64,000 bases of DNA from Stenopsyche tienmushanensis (taxonomy: Eukaryota; Arthropoda; Insecta; Trichoptera; Stenopsychidae), in assembly GCA_008973525.1 (NCBI GenBank), contig WACJ01000552.1, positions 1,426,001-1,490,000 of the forward strand, in the 5' to 3' direction. Below are positions 48,501 through 60,983 of the stretch, piece after piece. Below the pieces are notes generated by a model. It had not been told where the DNA came from, searched no databases, and worked only from the letters and a program-made list of their open reading frames with translations. The translations under genes were made by a program, and so were the position numbers. Each line of letters starts with the position of its first letter. The first letter of the stretch is position 1.

Positions 48501-50212
48501 ACAAAAATCCGCATGAAAAATAATTTTGGTCGTCCACGTTTACTGAAATATACAATATATGATTTCATAAGATATGAGCTGATAAACTTGTTTTTATTTT
48601 TATTCATAATTTACGTTTATAGAACCAAAGCCTTTTTAGCTATAAGTGGAGCAAATATTATATTGTGGTTACATGATGTTATCGCCGTGGTGTTTAAACA
48701 GTACAGCCATTCGAATAACTTAATATCACTGATGCGAACCAAAATAAGAGGGCTTTTAGTGCCAATTTTTAAATCGCCAAGTTCACTGAACCGCCCATTT
48801 CATTTCCCTTTTTCAGATTGAATTTTTTCCCAGTCAGTTTGTATAAATTTTCATACACGTCATTTTATTTCTGGAGCACCCCTTTATCCATTTAATTACG
48901 CGGTACAAAAATATGCGTCGGCGAGGCTCCATCCATGTATCAGGACTTTTAATATGCAAAATATGAAATTGAAGATTAAGCCGGAATGCAGCGGTATCAT
49001 CACGCCCCTACCCATTGCATCCTGCATGCGGTTTTCAATTGCAGTGCTGTGAGGCATTTATTCAAATGACATAGCATATAGAGGAAGGAAGCTCGTATAC
49101 ATTGTAACAAGAGTGTTTTATGGTAATATTAAACGTTGTCTCATGGGTAATGAGTCGGGAAACATTTTACGAACAATACCTACGAGCTGAAGTGGATTAA
49201 AGCGGCGAACTCTTCAATCACCCTAATGTGCGTGGTGGGAAAAACCAGTCGAATGTCTTTTATAATATATTTCTTACACCTGTACTCCATTCGAAATTAA
49301 ATGGGCCCATATTAGGGGGAGCAAGGACAAAAAGGACTTAAAAGCAATCTCAGACAAATTTCCCCCGGGATAAATATATTACCTTTTTTATTTCAAAGGC
49401 TGTGCTAATGAACCTTTGTGTAAATGTGATCGCGCTCATTATACAACCATTTACTCTCCGGCGTAAAATTGCCTGTTTATTCACGACGTTGTTCACAAAC
49501 ACTCGAAATTCTGCCATTCATGGCAATCTTATGAGAATTCGGACAATATCATTAATAAAATGGCATTTAAACGCGTGGTACATTCATCGAGTTTGCCTCA
49601 TAATGCAATTGATGGACTTGTGAGGCTTGATTGACAATTGCTGAGCGCATTGACTGATCGTCGATAATGGTCCCAATAGAGTTAAGTAATATTGACAAAC
49701 CATTAAGCGCTTTGATGGCTCTAAAGCTTTATTAAGAGCTTTTTCCGATATTAAAATGCGCACCCTCAAAGGAGCGGGATGAACAATGCGTTCCAGAAAA
49801 CGTGTCTTAGTACTCGCAAAAAAATAAGTAGGTCACAACAATTCTTTGTAATTTCGTAGTGTATTTATTAATAAAATGAAATATTTCATAAGCAATAAAT
49901 TTGAATTAAAATTACCTATTGTAATTATTTTAAATATCCAAAGATTAAACTTGATCCATTTTCATAAGATATTTCATTGGTTATGGTATTTTAATCAATG
50001 ATTCTTCATTTCCTTCCACATTATAAATAACTACTAAAGTTGTTTTAAGTATTTACACATTTAAGGGGTCATCTCACTTTGACGGCCCTAAAAATAGGCA
50101 ATTTTTAACAATTTTTTTTTCTCCGTAAATACACCATATAATGACATGATTTTTTTTAAAAAAATATTTTCGTACTCTTATATAATACTAAAAAAATAAA
50201 TTCGTAATTTAA
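45591..50212. other. Intronic non-coding stretch
   Basis: No gene is supportable over about 4.6 kb. A small hairpin GAGCCT-CCTGGT-AGGCTC lies at 46159-46176. The 102-codon plus frame at 48513-48821 is Leu/Ile/Phe-rich because of AT-rich composition and has no recognisable motif. Confidence 0.5.
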
Positions 50213-50236
50213 ATATATATATATATATATATATAT
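50213..50236. repeat. (AT)12 microsatellite
   Basis: Twelve uninterrupted AT units followed by TATATCG. A simple repeat. Confidence 0.9.
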
Positions 50237-53200
50237 TATATCGTTTTTAAAACATCAAAATGACATGCCAAAAAAGATGCAAGTCCGCTGTGGAACAATT
50301 TTTTCATTCAGGCTTACTTGAAATAAAAAATCAAAAAGATTCTTTATCTGTAAGCATGTCTGTATTGAAGTATCGTTAATGAATAGTTTTTTTAAAAGTA
50401 ACAAAAGGGCGGTGGTTTGCAAAAAAATTGGAAAAAAACACTTTTTTTAGGGGTATTATTTAGTATAAAACATAAGATAAAATAAGCATTTTGATCTGGT
50501 TTTGCGAACTGGCATAGCCATATATATTTATTTCACAATGTCTTAGATATAAGTTTGTAAGGGATGTTAAACACCACTGTCTAATTTTGGTTTTATATTT
50601 GATGCTTAAATTTTACGTTTTAATTAAACTCATTAAAAAATCATATGTTAATATTAATTGAATACGTGGTAGCGGAGGAAAGAATAAAAGCATAATGCGT
50701 AAGTAAAACGAGCCTTAATTTCATTCGTACCAGCATTATTTGGGAGCTCATATTTTTTGCTGATCGCAAAAGACATCCTAAGGCACAGGGACAGTGGATT
50801 TTAATTCAGGCTGGCAGTACTTTAGGCCGGACTGTCGGCACAGCAGAGCCGAATTAAAACCGCTATTACAAAGAATTATGTATGTACCGTCAGTGCTAGA
50901 ACTAAAACCGTGGGGATCTAATTTTGCTAATTACCTAACGCCTTTGTGGCACGTTTTGTACAGCAAAAGTTTAAATTCTATTAGCAACGCTAAGGATTTA
51001 TTCGCTGAAAAGATGTGCTTAGCCACCTGCCCGGCAAGCCTACAAATCCGCAATCTAACTTAAATAATTAGTATCTCCTTTGGAATTTATTATTAAGGGG
51101 TATAAATATTTTTTAAATCATCCCTTACGGCTAAAATTATGTGAAATGCTTTTAATGAATTCATTTTTAAATATTTATGAAAATATATTTATACATAATT
51201 TATTTAATATTTTATTCAATAAATAACCAATAGTTTTTGTAAGCCATGCATGTGATTTGCATCTCGAATAACAAATCTATATTTATACCTCGATATACGC
51301 GGTATTTTTATATGCGATTTACTAATTAGATAAATTCTATAAACAAATATTTTTCATCGCTTCCCTTTTAAGCCTTCTCCTTATTAAGTAAAGCACATAT
51401 TTGAATATAAGTTTTTTTTAACTAACCCTTCTCAGCCCTTTCTATGACCCTATTATTGATCCTTTGATTTGATTTTTAAAGAGTATATACAACTACATCT
51501 TCTGTATATTTGAACCTTAAATTTTTGAGTTAAGACGCGTATTCAATTGAATAATCTAGGGATCATATTTCTAAATTTGCGTTTTTATCATAAAATTAAA
51601 ATCTATAGGGCAAATTGTTTCGCGATGATGTAATAAATAAACTCAATTTTATAATTTGGCTAAATATATAATAAAACTGTTGGTAGATGATATCATATGA
51701 CAAAGTTTAGTTGCAAAATATTAATTCAAAATATAGATTCGACTAAATACACGCATATTTATTTTTTAAAACAGAATTTAATGCTAACTGCATAAATACA
51801 ATGGAGAAAAATGTTCATGCTGTGTTACAAAAAGGCTTCCATGTTATGAGTAAGAAAATTCATGGAAAATGCATTGTAAATAAGGCATAATAAGGAAAGT
51901 CGTGGAAAAAGCGCACAATGTCTCCTGTTGTGTCCTTTGCTGAGTCTGTAGCTCATTGCTTGTACATGGCGACTCTTTCTTGATACAAGACCCTGATTTA
52001 AGATCACGGCCAGACCTCCTCTGGCTGGCCTCTCTTATTTATGCCAGTTGCAGGAGCCCCATCCTGTTTCTTCCCCAAAGCGAAGGGGCACTTTGTGAGC
52101 ACGATTGAAATTCATGTCAACTACCAGCCAGCGTACAAGTACGACTTGTAAATTTCGCAAGTCTCAACTTACGTTCATCTCGGAGTTAACTCCATGAACT
52201 TTTAAGTTACCCAACTTTTAAGTAAGGGCAAAAGGAAACAGTATGAAACGCGGGTGGGGTTATGATTAAGTAAGGAGAGACATACTGCCTGCTCTGCATG
52301 GTGGTTGAGAGCCGCGATAGGCCCGACTGGCTTTACAAACGACCTGAACCTGGGGGTGAATATTTTGTTGTAATTCCTTCACTCGTGTAACTTATGATGT
52401 AACTTCTACAAAGTGTTTCGAGTTACGCTTTGTGTTCTAGTAATATATGTCGTGTAAAATTTTTCAGCAGCGCACAACGAGCAACATGTATATCTGAAAA
52501 GTTGCCGTGAAAGTTAACAACAAAGTCCTTTTGTGTTCCGTCTCGTGCAAGAGTTGGATGTTAGTCAAGTCGTTCGTAACGAGACTTACTGATGTTCCCT
52601 GCAAAGCCTTAGCAAATGTTAATCTGGCAAATTGAAAACCAAATTAATTCTTCAAGAATCGTATTTCAGAATGCGTGAGAGCGTTCTGAAAAAGCACGTT
52701 TATATAATATTAATTTCAAACGGGCATTTTTATGGTTACAAATCTATTCCCAACGTCTTTATTATGAACTGAACATTTTATAATGTAAATATTTTGTGGA
52801 GCTATAAAAAGGTCCATTAAGCTTATCGAATCGCTTATAAGATCATAATGTCACATACATAAATATGATATTTGAAGCTTGACGTATGACCTTTAAAAAC
52901 GTATCAGCTGATAAAAACTTCATGTCATCTCAAGTACTATAAGTCAGATCAGTGCCCAAACGACAAAATTTAGTGCAGAATTTTATAGTTGTAATTTTAC
53001 TACATCGTAAAGCCGTAAATGATCGTCCATTTTCACTCCAGTAACCCTAATGAAAAATCCATGTATTCGGGATTACATCGAATCCTCAATCAAAAAGCTC
53101 TCTAACGATCCAAATCTCAAATTGCGGGTCAAAAATACATCTGAATTTTTTAAGCAAGAATAATTTTCAGCAAACGACCGAATTGAAGTATTCACGAAGC

Positions 53201-53995
53201 ATTGAGTTGTCATGGGGCGTTTGAAGTTGTGTTGTTTCTCATTCTGCGTTTTTTCCGGCTCGAGTTCGCGTCTAGTTAATGAGAGTTGAAAAACTCTTCA
53301 CTGATAGCAATCCAAGGAAAAGTTTCAATTGAAACTGAAACGTTGGTGTGGTATGACGTGAAAAATTGAATTCTCCTTGTCAATGGTTTGTTTTTCAGCG
53401 AAACGCTAAAACGGTGCAGACGATTTGTTTACGAACAATTGTAAACTTTAAGCAAATATTATTTTTAACTCGATGAAAATCAATCACGCAATTTTTCCTC
53501 GGAAAAAAGAATACGTTCTCGGCATTCTTTGGATGATTGGTTCTATTTTTCAATTTATTTCAGTGCTTTTGGAATTCAATACATATTTGCTTTTCTAAAA
53601 ATGGTACTATTAAATCCGCATTTATATTAGACAACAGGAATTGACTATGGATTGGAATTAAATCATTCAACTTATGTGGTCCAAAACTTATATTAAATAT
53701 TATTTGCATATAATAAATGTATTGCTTCAAAAAATAATGTTTAAATCAATATTAAAACACAAATATAATTTAACATTTAATGACACAACATGGTCTTTAT
53801 TCTCGAAAAATGATTAAGCTCTAGATGACTTTTGCTGAGTATATGTATTGAAAATTCATATGGTGTTCATAATAAAGCGCTGAACAATATAGTATTCACA
53901 TAATATAATTATTTGTTTGTCTGTTCAGCGAGGTATTTGCAGTTTATAGGCTTTCTCAGATTTTGCTTAAGTGTTATAGTAAACCTAAAAATATA
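50237..53995. other. Intronic non-coding stretch with clustered inverted repeats
   Basis: No gene is supportable. A GC-richer segment at about 51900-52380 contains two inverted repeats (52135-52149 and 52173-52199, listed separately). The frames at 50794-51063 (plus) and 51825-52007 (minus) have no family features. Confidence 0.5.
52135..52199. repeat. Two adjacent inverted repeats
   Basis: First: ACAAGT-ACG-ACTTGT (52135-52149), six-base arms. Second: GTTCAT-CTC-GGAGTTAACTCC-ATGAAC (52173-52199), a perfect 12-bp palindrome extended by six more paired bases across a 3-bp bulge on one side. Two such sites within 65 bp is more than expected by chance; they may be dimer binding sites or a transposon footprint. 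Confidence 0.7.
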
Positions 53996-54039
53996 TGACA
54001 GGCAGACAAATGTATAGACATACATTTGTTTGCCTGTCA
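53996..54039. repeat. 20-bp inverted repeat with 4-bp loop
   Basis: The left arm TGACAGGCAGACAAATGTAT and right arm ATACATTTGTTTGCCTGTCA pair over 20 bases with one mismatch around the loop AGAC. It would form a strong hairpin in DNA or RNA. A related half-site (TGTTTGTCTGTTCAG) lies about 75 bp upstream. It could be a tiny fold-back transposon or a small-RNA hairpin; the arms are shorter than a usual microRNA precursor stem. Confidence 0.85.
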
Positions 54040-54239
54040 GTTCGATTTGTATATAATAAAATACAGTCCCTCCCCAAAACATTTCACAACAATTATTTAA
54101 GCATTTAATCGATAAAGGCTATATTAAAATGAAAATGATTGTGCATTATTATAGAATTATTCTTTTAAATCCTTTTGTTATGGAATGTTCAAAATGCAGA
54201 TCTATTTATCTCCTTAGAAAATATGTATGTTCGCAGGGA

Positions 54240-54640
54240 GAGTTTTTCTCCGTACCACCCTCCAAATGGATAGTGTCTCATGGTCTCCATAAATCTTTAA
54301 GGAACATTTTTAGGCTTCGTATTTTTTCGTAGCGCGTATAGATGACACCCGATCGCATCCGGTGGGAACAGCACCCTCTGCACGCCATTAATTTTGTAAA
54401 CGTTGACCACAAGATGGTATATGCCTGCAAGGTGGCGACTGTTCCCGGATAGAAGACGGCGCATTGTCGGATACAACGATAGATCATGCCGCAGCTGGCC
54501 GGTTCGGGAGGCTGCGGGCCTATACTTAAATTTATGAACGACTGTTGCCACTCCTCCAGGAACATAAAGCCACTCGGCGAAACCTCCTCCAGACGGAGGG
54601 ACTCCGTGCGTGGGGTATCGTATTGACCTCGGCGCGTACC
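54240..54640. other. GC-rich segment of unknown origin
   Basis: About 400 bp with sharply higher G+C than its surroundings. Two long minus-strand frames overlap (54278-54565, 95 codons; 54297-54551, 84 codons). The second extends upstream without a stop for some distance (…PSGGGFAEWLYVPGGVATVV…) and has balanced amino-acid use, unlike the low-complexity frames elsewhere, so it may be the remnant of a real coding sequence such as a mobile element or captured gene. I do not recognise the family and assign no function. Confidence 0.35.
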
Positions 54641-55590
54641 CGGAATTTACGACAATGCAACTTGGTACTCTATAAAAAGACGCTTTTACGTGGGGTGATA
54701 GGCGATTAAAAATACATTATAAGCAGGGCTAGAAGAATGCCAACAGAAAGAAAGGTCTCTTCGCTACTATGAAATATTTGTGCTACGATTTGTAAATAAT
54801 ATATTCGTGCGAATGGTCCTAAAGGCTTTGTAGCCTATCGATTTTCTTTTATCGCGCTAGAAAAACCAATGTAAAGCTATTTGAATTCAATCGTAAAAAT
54901 GTAATATATTTTTTACAGAAACATTTACAAAGACGACAATTCTGCAAATTTAAACTTATGTTTATTTCAATTTGCTATACAGAATTAAAACAATGCTTTT
55001 CTACAAATATATAGATGAGTCTATGGAAACGCACCAATTTCATCCAGAATAGCTATATACTAATTTATTTTTCAATTACTTGCAAATATCACAATACACT
55101 ATGTACATGAAAGCAATATAATAAATTATAAATATCATTTGGTGAAGTATTGATATAGTGGATACGTTTTTGTACTCATATTATAAAGATTCGATTTCAC
55201 ATTGTGGAAAAATGTTAATACGAAAAAAAAACGTTAATAGACCTGAGGGCTCTGCCCCGAAAGCGCCCCCGATCCACATTACAACACGATATCCCTTAAA
55301 AGGATATCTTGAGGCACTACAAATCATAATATAATTCATTTTCATACAAATAAATCAGATGCAGTTCATTTCAATAGCAATTATCAAATCTCATAACTCA
55401 ATAACTAGCAATTTTTGATAACAAAGACTTCGATAAGAAAAATGTCAATATTTTATGTTATATTCCAATCATGTGGAAATTTTTGAAATATAGAAGATAT
55501 TGTATAGCAATGAAATACTAGTATGAGTTCGGTTTAAAGTGGATGAATTCTTATGCGATAAACGATACTGTCCATTTTAGTTATTGTTCT
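54641..55590. other. Intronic non-coding stretch
   Basis: No gene is supportable. A short GC-rich snippet at about 55240-55280 (GGGCTCTGCCCCGAAAGCG) stands out but is too small to classify. Confidence 0.5.
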
Positions 55591-55900
55591 TCGATTCTTC
55601 TTCTTAAAATATCACATCCGTTATCCGATGTAGGCAATCTCTATAAGAGTTTATCTTTGGAAAATAATTTTTCATATGGTTATTTCTCATTTGCTTTGAT
55701 GATATATTAATTATAATGTTTTATTAATAAGAGTTTGAGGTAGAATCATTGTTTTAAAATAATATTTTAATTATCGATGCAAATTCAGTCATTCGCGGAA
55801 TTTGCGGTGACCATGCGCTATTTTATTAATTACCCCAGTACTTCTGATCTCTCAAATTTGTTGTCATGATGATTTTTCCCATCATTTGTACCGATTTTCG
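55591..55900. repeat. Dispersed repeat B, copy 2
   Basis: Partner of 33586-33930, same orientation. It keeps CTTCTTCTTAAAAT, CATCCG, GTAGGCAATCTC, AATTTTTCATATGG, TGCAAATTCAGTCA and TGATGATTTTTCCCA. Small gaps separate the blocks. A fragment near 61300-61330 (GTTATC...TATAAAAGTTTATC) resembles part of this copy. Confidence 0.65.
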
Positions 55901-57104
55901 ACAAATTTGTTAAGAACTTACGTCTGAAAATATAGCTGACGGTGTGCAAAAAAGCCGTTTCAATTCAATTGTCAATGAAATGCAACTAATGTGTTCAGTA
56001 AAATCAAATTACATATGAATGGCTGAGAACTTAATTACCCAAAAGCTATTGCGCATTAGGAAAAAATGCAATTTGGTCGTTGTGCACACTTTTATTCCTA
56101 CAAAAAAGTATCGACGGTGTGATGTTTATTTGGGCAGCAGAACGAAAGTGATGTGGTGGAAGGCTCGAAATGGAAATAACAGCGTATCGGTTGGCAGTTT
56201 AATTTGTTCAGCAGTTTGTAAACGGGCTATTAAGCATAGGCAGCAGAGTGTAGCACTCTGGGTGCTGTAAAATACAAGAAACGGCCCTGTTGTTTCAGGG
56301 CGTAGACGTAAATTTGCGTGGCCACCAGAGTGCTGTCGCTTTAGCTAAACCGCTCGCATAAGCCCCTTACGTACTATTTGATACATAGTGGAACTTGCAA
56401 ACAAGGAGCACCAAATAATCCAAGCTTTAGCAAGAAGCTCAAAAACGTGGCGCTATATGAAGATTCATAAATATCCTACAAATCCCTATTGTTCCTTGTG
56501 TACGCCGAGAATACGACTTACGCAAAAGCGTTCCATTATTCCCGATTCAGAATACAATGAATATTTATGCTTACGACAACGATCATTTTGTTCCCCATCC
56601 GTTGTGTCGAGTGCTCATTGTTGCCATCTAGCGCGACACTACAATAACACATAAACGGAACTTTATTATTTCACTTCTTCGAGCTGGTCATATGGCTCCT
56701 TCGAATTTGCAAATTTCCGCTCAGCAATATTGTCGAAGATTTGCATCGAGTGCGGGCACTAAATCTTGCTCGCATGGAGCCTAGCACAACGAATAAAGAA
56801 GACATCTATTCGATGTACAACCATATACAAACAACGTTAAATAAATTAAAATATGGAAATTGCTATTTAAACAGTGTTTTGCCATCTAAACAGATTTTCT
56901 AATTTAAAATGATAATTAAAATATTAAATAATATTTTTTTCTTATAACATTCATAGATGAAAATCACAACATTATTAAAAAAAATCAAATTTTATAGAAA
57001 TGTACAATGATGCATTTCCATTCATAAGTAATACACCATTATTCTTTAATGACCTTTAGAAGAAGAAGAAGAAGAAGAGAATTACTTAAATAGACTGTCT
57101 AAAT
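55901..57104. other. Intronic non-coding stretch ending in a GAA repeat
   Basis: No gene is supportable. The frames at 56019-56270 and 56388-56654 (plus) lack recognisable motifs. A (GAA)6 run lies at 57059-57079, 18 bp before the left target duplication of the hAT element. Confidence 0.5.
57059..57079. repeat. (GAA)6 microsatellite
   Basis: Six GAA units then GAG. A simple trinucleotide repeat directly upstream of a transposon insertion. Confidence 0.88.
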
Positions 57105-57868
57105 AAAGGGCTCCCAACCTTTTTTGCTTTTAACCTTTCCCTTATTAGGAAAATATGTGCTTTTTAAAGTAATTAAAATTTAGTATTTTTAACGTGGATC
57201 TTTATTATAATAACAAATAATAATACGGTAATAGATATAAATCATTCTTTAAAAATATCACCATCAACAAGAGATTTCTTGAGTTTGGCCAATATACGAG
57301 TGACACATAACGATACCACGGTTTGTTCCAAACTTTCTTAAACAATGATTGCTGTGAGTGTAGTTGACTTTTCAATTTTTGTACTAGTTATTACCTTTAT
57401 TAGTTAGTCCAGTTATATTTGTCTCGGCCGCTCTCTCCAGCTCATCCAGCTTGCGACGACCGATAACTGCTGTGCCCCTCGTTACATCGGCGAGGACCCC
57501 ACATGGGGTAGTTGGTGATTGATTCCAAAGACGATTGCTTTTCTACAGCATATTTATACACTCCTCTTTGACCAAGCTGCGGCTACGAGGCGTAGAAGAT
57601 ACAAACTCGAGCTTAGAAGTGAATCCTAACTCATGCTGAGACTCGAAGCTTAACTATATTTTTTTAACTGTATGGTGATCTGCACCTCTTTTATACCCAG
57701 CTTAATGCTCCCCTTATTAAGAAATATCTAGCGTCAAATCGACGAATTTGTTTGCAATCTTAACCGTTGGGCCGCTTTGATATATTTATGTAAAATTATT
57801 TTTTTCTAAATTCAAGAAAGTTTTAGAGATCGACCAAATTTAGCTTTTAGATCGGTTGGGCATCCTTG
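57105..57868. mobile_element. Non-autonomous hAT element with 8-bp target duplication
   Basis: The left end AAAGGGCTCCCAACC (57105-57119) and the inverted right end CAAGGATGCCCAACC (57854-57868) match at 11 of 15 bases and fit the CAGGGGTN-CCCAACC style of hAT ends. Outside them are GTCTAAAT (57097-57104) and ATCTAAAT (57869-57876): eight bases, seven identical, as expected for an 8-bp hAT target duplication. The 764-bp body has no transposase frame. Its centre (about 57420-57600) is GC-richer and could be captured or internally rearranged sequence. The element is decayed and moved only with help from a full copy elsewhere. Confidence 0.78.
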
Positions 57869-57876
57869 ATCTAAAT

Positions 57877-60800
57877 TGTTGCCTTTTCTGATAAGAACAA
57901 AGGTCCTCTGCTATCCCCAAAAAATTATATGACGTTTTTGACTGGCTGATATGATCAGAACAGACAAAGATCCTCATTGAGGAGCTCTATGTTCGCCATT
58001 TGTTTTTTACAATAAAAATAAGTCAAAATTCTCGTGAATTATCCAATTTTTCATGAATGATGCCCCAAAATATTCTTATTAAGATTTTTATTACTGCTTC
58101 TATCTGACATACCTTCATTTATGTATTTGTTTAAATAATTTTTTGGCATATTTTTTTCAAAAGTCGCTTTCATAGAACAACCAGTATAAAGGATATCGTT
58201 AGCTCGGCTTCTCATTTAAACACACTTATTTTACAATACATTTAGAGCTGTAAAGTTCACATACAATGTTGTTATATTTCTCCGATATATTTCGAAATTA
58301 ATCTGAAAATGTATCTGAAAAAATTCAATTAAAAATAATATATATTTACAAGAAATAAAATTCCGTTATTGCACTCGTGTAGCATTAAATAAATCCGATA
58401 CAAAAACAAAGGACCAAATAACAGCCTCGCCGTAAAATTGATCCACGTATATATGGTGCATAAAAGCGGGGGGTTGTAATAGATATAAACGTAAAGGGTC
58501 CGATTCTTTCAGCAAACAACGTTTTTGCCGTATAAAGCGAAGCATGGTCGTAGTCACGAACTAGATGAGGAACATGTTTTTGTCGTCAGGAAATGAAGCC
58601 ATTATTAAGGCTTTAAACAGCAGCACACTCCTCGACCAGCATCCTATCATATCTCTCAGACATGGGAGCTTAAAAAGTAAAAATTGCTTTGAGCCCACTA
58701 CGGCTCTTTATATAGCTGCCATCCTATTTCTACCAATTTTCAATCTATTGTATTATTTTCCTTCATTTTATCTTAATTTAATATCTCTTTCAAGTAAATA
58801 TTTCAATTTTATATTTGATTATGGTTCCATCTAATTTCTTCCACGAGCGAATTTCTTTCAAAAAAATATGCATGCATATGTAAATTTACTAACAAAACGC
58901 ATCGCGAATTGTAATAAATAGATGAATATCAATGGGTTTTAATGCATTCCAAAGATATCTTTTCGCTTCATGGCATATCTTCAAATCCAAACAGACAAAA
59001 TGAATTTACGATAAATAAACTCTCACATTGTGGCCATTATTGATTACAGTCGGGTGGTCTCCATTTTAGAGCCTGAATGATTTATTACTTCAATCACCCA
59101 AATGTAAAAAAGATCACCATCCAATACCGTGTCTCCATTACTATATATATGTGCTTAACTGGTCATTTTCGAATATCAAGAAATAGATTTTCTCTGATTG
59201 CCAACGTTGTAAGCTCACGCGGTATCAGCAGAATTTGCACACGAAAAGAGTTGAACGAACCCCGATAATGCCTCTTCCTTATGTCGGGATAGACTTTCCC
59301 ATTCCTGATGGCTGTTTATCGCGAAAAATCTATGGAAACGTGATAGCGTCCTAAAGATATCCTTCTGAAGGAAAGGAGCGGTAATTTTTCGAATGGCCCT
59401 TCTCGATGGACATAAACATTTCGGCGAGATGTTTGGGCCAAAGTACGAAGGGCTGGTCGTTTGACCCTTCTATTATCGTTAATGTGGATTACATAAGAAG
59501 TTTATAACCATTAAGTCCCCTGTTGTCACGTGTGGCTTCCATTTCCTATGGGCTTCATAAAACATGGACAAAAGGCAAAAGGACAAGAAAAGTTATTGCT
59601 GTGCTACTCATATAACAAGTTTTTTATTTGGAATTCCATCTGCAAAAAGTGTTAAATACATTTTTAGTTTGGAATTTAGAACGATCCAATTTAAGCGATC
59701 TGTATTTATTCAAGCACTGATTTTGTATAGAGTGAGCTAAAAAAATATTGTTTTCGGATAAAATGGCCAATGTCTTCCGCTCCGAACGTATATATTGAAT
59801 AATTGAACGATACGGATATCCCTTTTCTAGTTTCAGTAACTGGGGTTGAAAAAATATAAGCCCAACATTATCTGCCTAAAAATGATATTTAGCATTTATT
59901 TTATTAAAAATTCTCTTAAATTTACATATAATTATCTAAATCTATATGGAAATGAATTGTTGAAAATTAAATTATAAAGCAATAAATTATCTTGGGCTTG
60001 GTTGAAAGTCAGGGCGTGAATTTTTATAACAAACGATTGTTCCAATTGTTCTCGCCGTGAAATAAATTATATAAATTTACGCGTTTACCGAAGATACTTT
60101 AAATATACAAACGTAATAAATTACAAAAAAAGGAAGCTTAAAAAAGTCCCGAAGGACTCATTAGTAAAAGGGTTGGTAAACGGATGTAATTCGTAAAACA
60201 CGAAGCTAGAACAATATTCGAAAACAACGAAAAAATCCAAACGGGCTCATTCTAGAAGAGGACCAAATTAAATTATTTCTGTGAGATTTTCCGCATTACG
60301 CTCTTTGGATACGCATCGAAGCTATTGATTGAGTAGCTTTGCTGATTTAAAAGTCGTCGTTGGAAATAGATAAAATTGAGCAGATTTATGGTTACTGCTC
60401 GACTTTAAGTAATAACGATAAAATCAATGGAAGCTCGTTAGAGAGAATAAATCTGATAGCTAAAAACGTTAATGAAAAACTACTTCAGCATAACTTTTTG
60501 ATGAATTTTCACGGATGAACTCAATCGACGAATTGGAGAATTGGAGCTTTAAAAGTGTTAATATATAATAACAAGGATATGATAAGTCGAAGCTAAAATT
60601 TTAAAATGAATTGTTTTAATACAAGACATATTGCGTTCACATGATTGTTTTTTATTCTTAAAGTTGATAATCAATTCAAATTTGAAATAAAAAATATTGT
60701 CTGACAGTAGTCTTAATTTTTTCAATGACTGTCTTTGACGATTAACAAAATTTTCTTATATTTGTAAAAAAAAATTGAGTTATAAGCTCTTCATTGCTAA

Positions 60801-60947
60801 CTTATATCGAATGTATTCTTAAAATATCTTAAAACTATTTATTTTGCTAGTTATAATCTGATTTAAAAGTAGTGTATGGCTATTTATGAATTTTAATTTT
60901 TGACATTATTTTTATGGAAATAAGGATATCTATGAAAAAACTTTAAA
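57877..60947. other. Intronic non-coding stretch
   Basis: No gene is supportable. A mildly GC-richer patch lies at about 59270-59480. Frames at 58366-58557 (minus), 58565-58834 and 59077-59268 (plus) have no family features. Confidence 0.5.
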
Positions 60948-60983
60948 TTAAATTTCATATCATCATAGTGATATGAAATTTAA
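60948..60983. repeat. Perfect 15-bp inverted repeat, 6-bp loop
   Basis: TTAAATTTCATATCA, loop TCATAG, then TGATATGAAATTTAA. Arms are perfectly complementary. Just downstream ATTTCATATAATGAAATT (about 60985-61003) partly repeats the motif. The AT-rich composition raises the chance background, but 15 perfect pairs is still notable. Confidence 0.85.
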
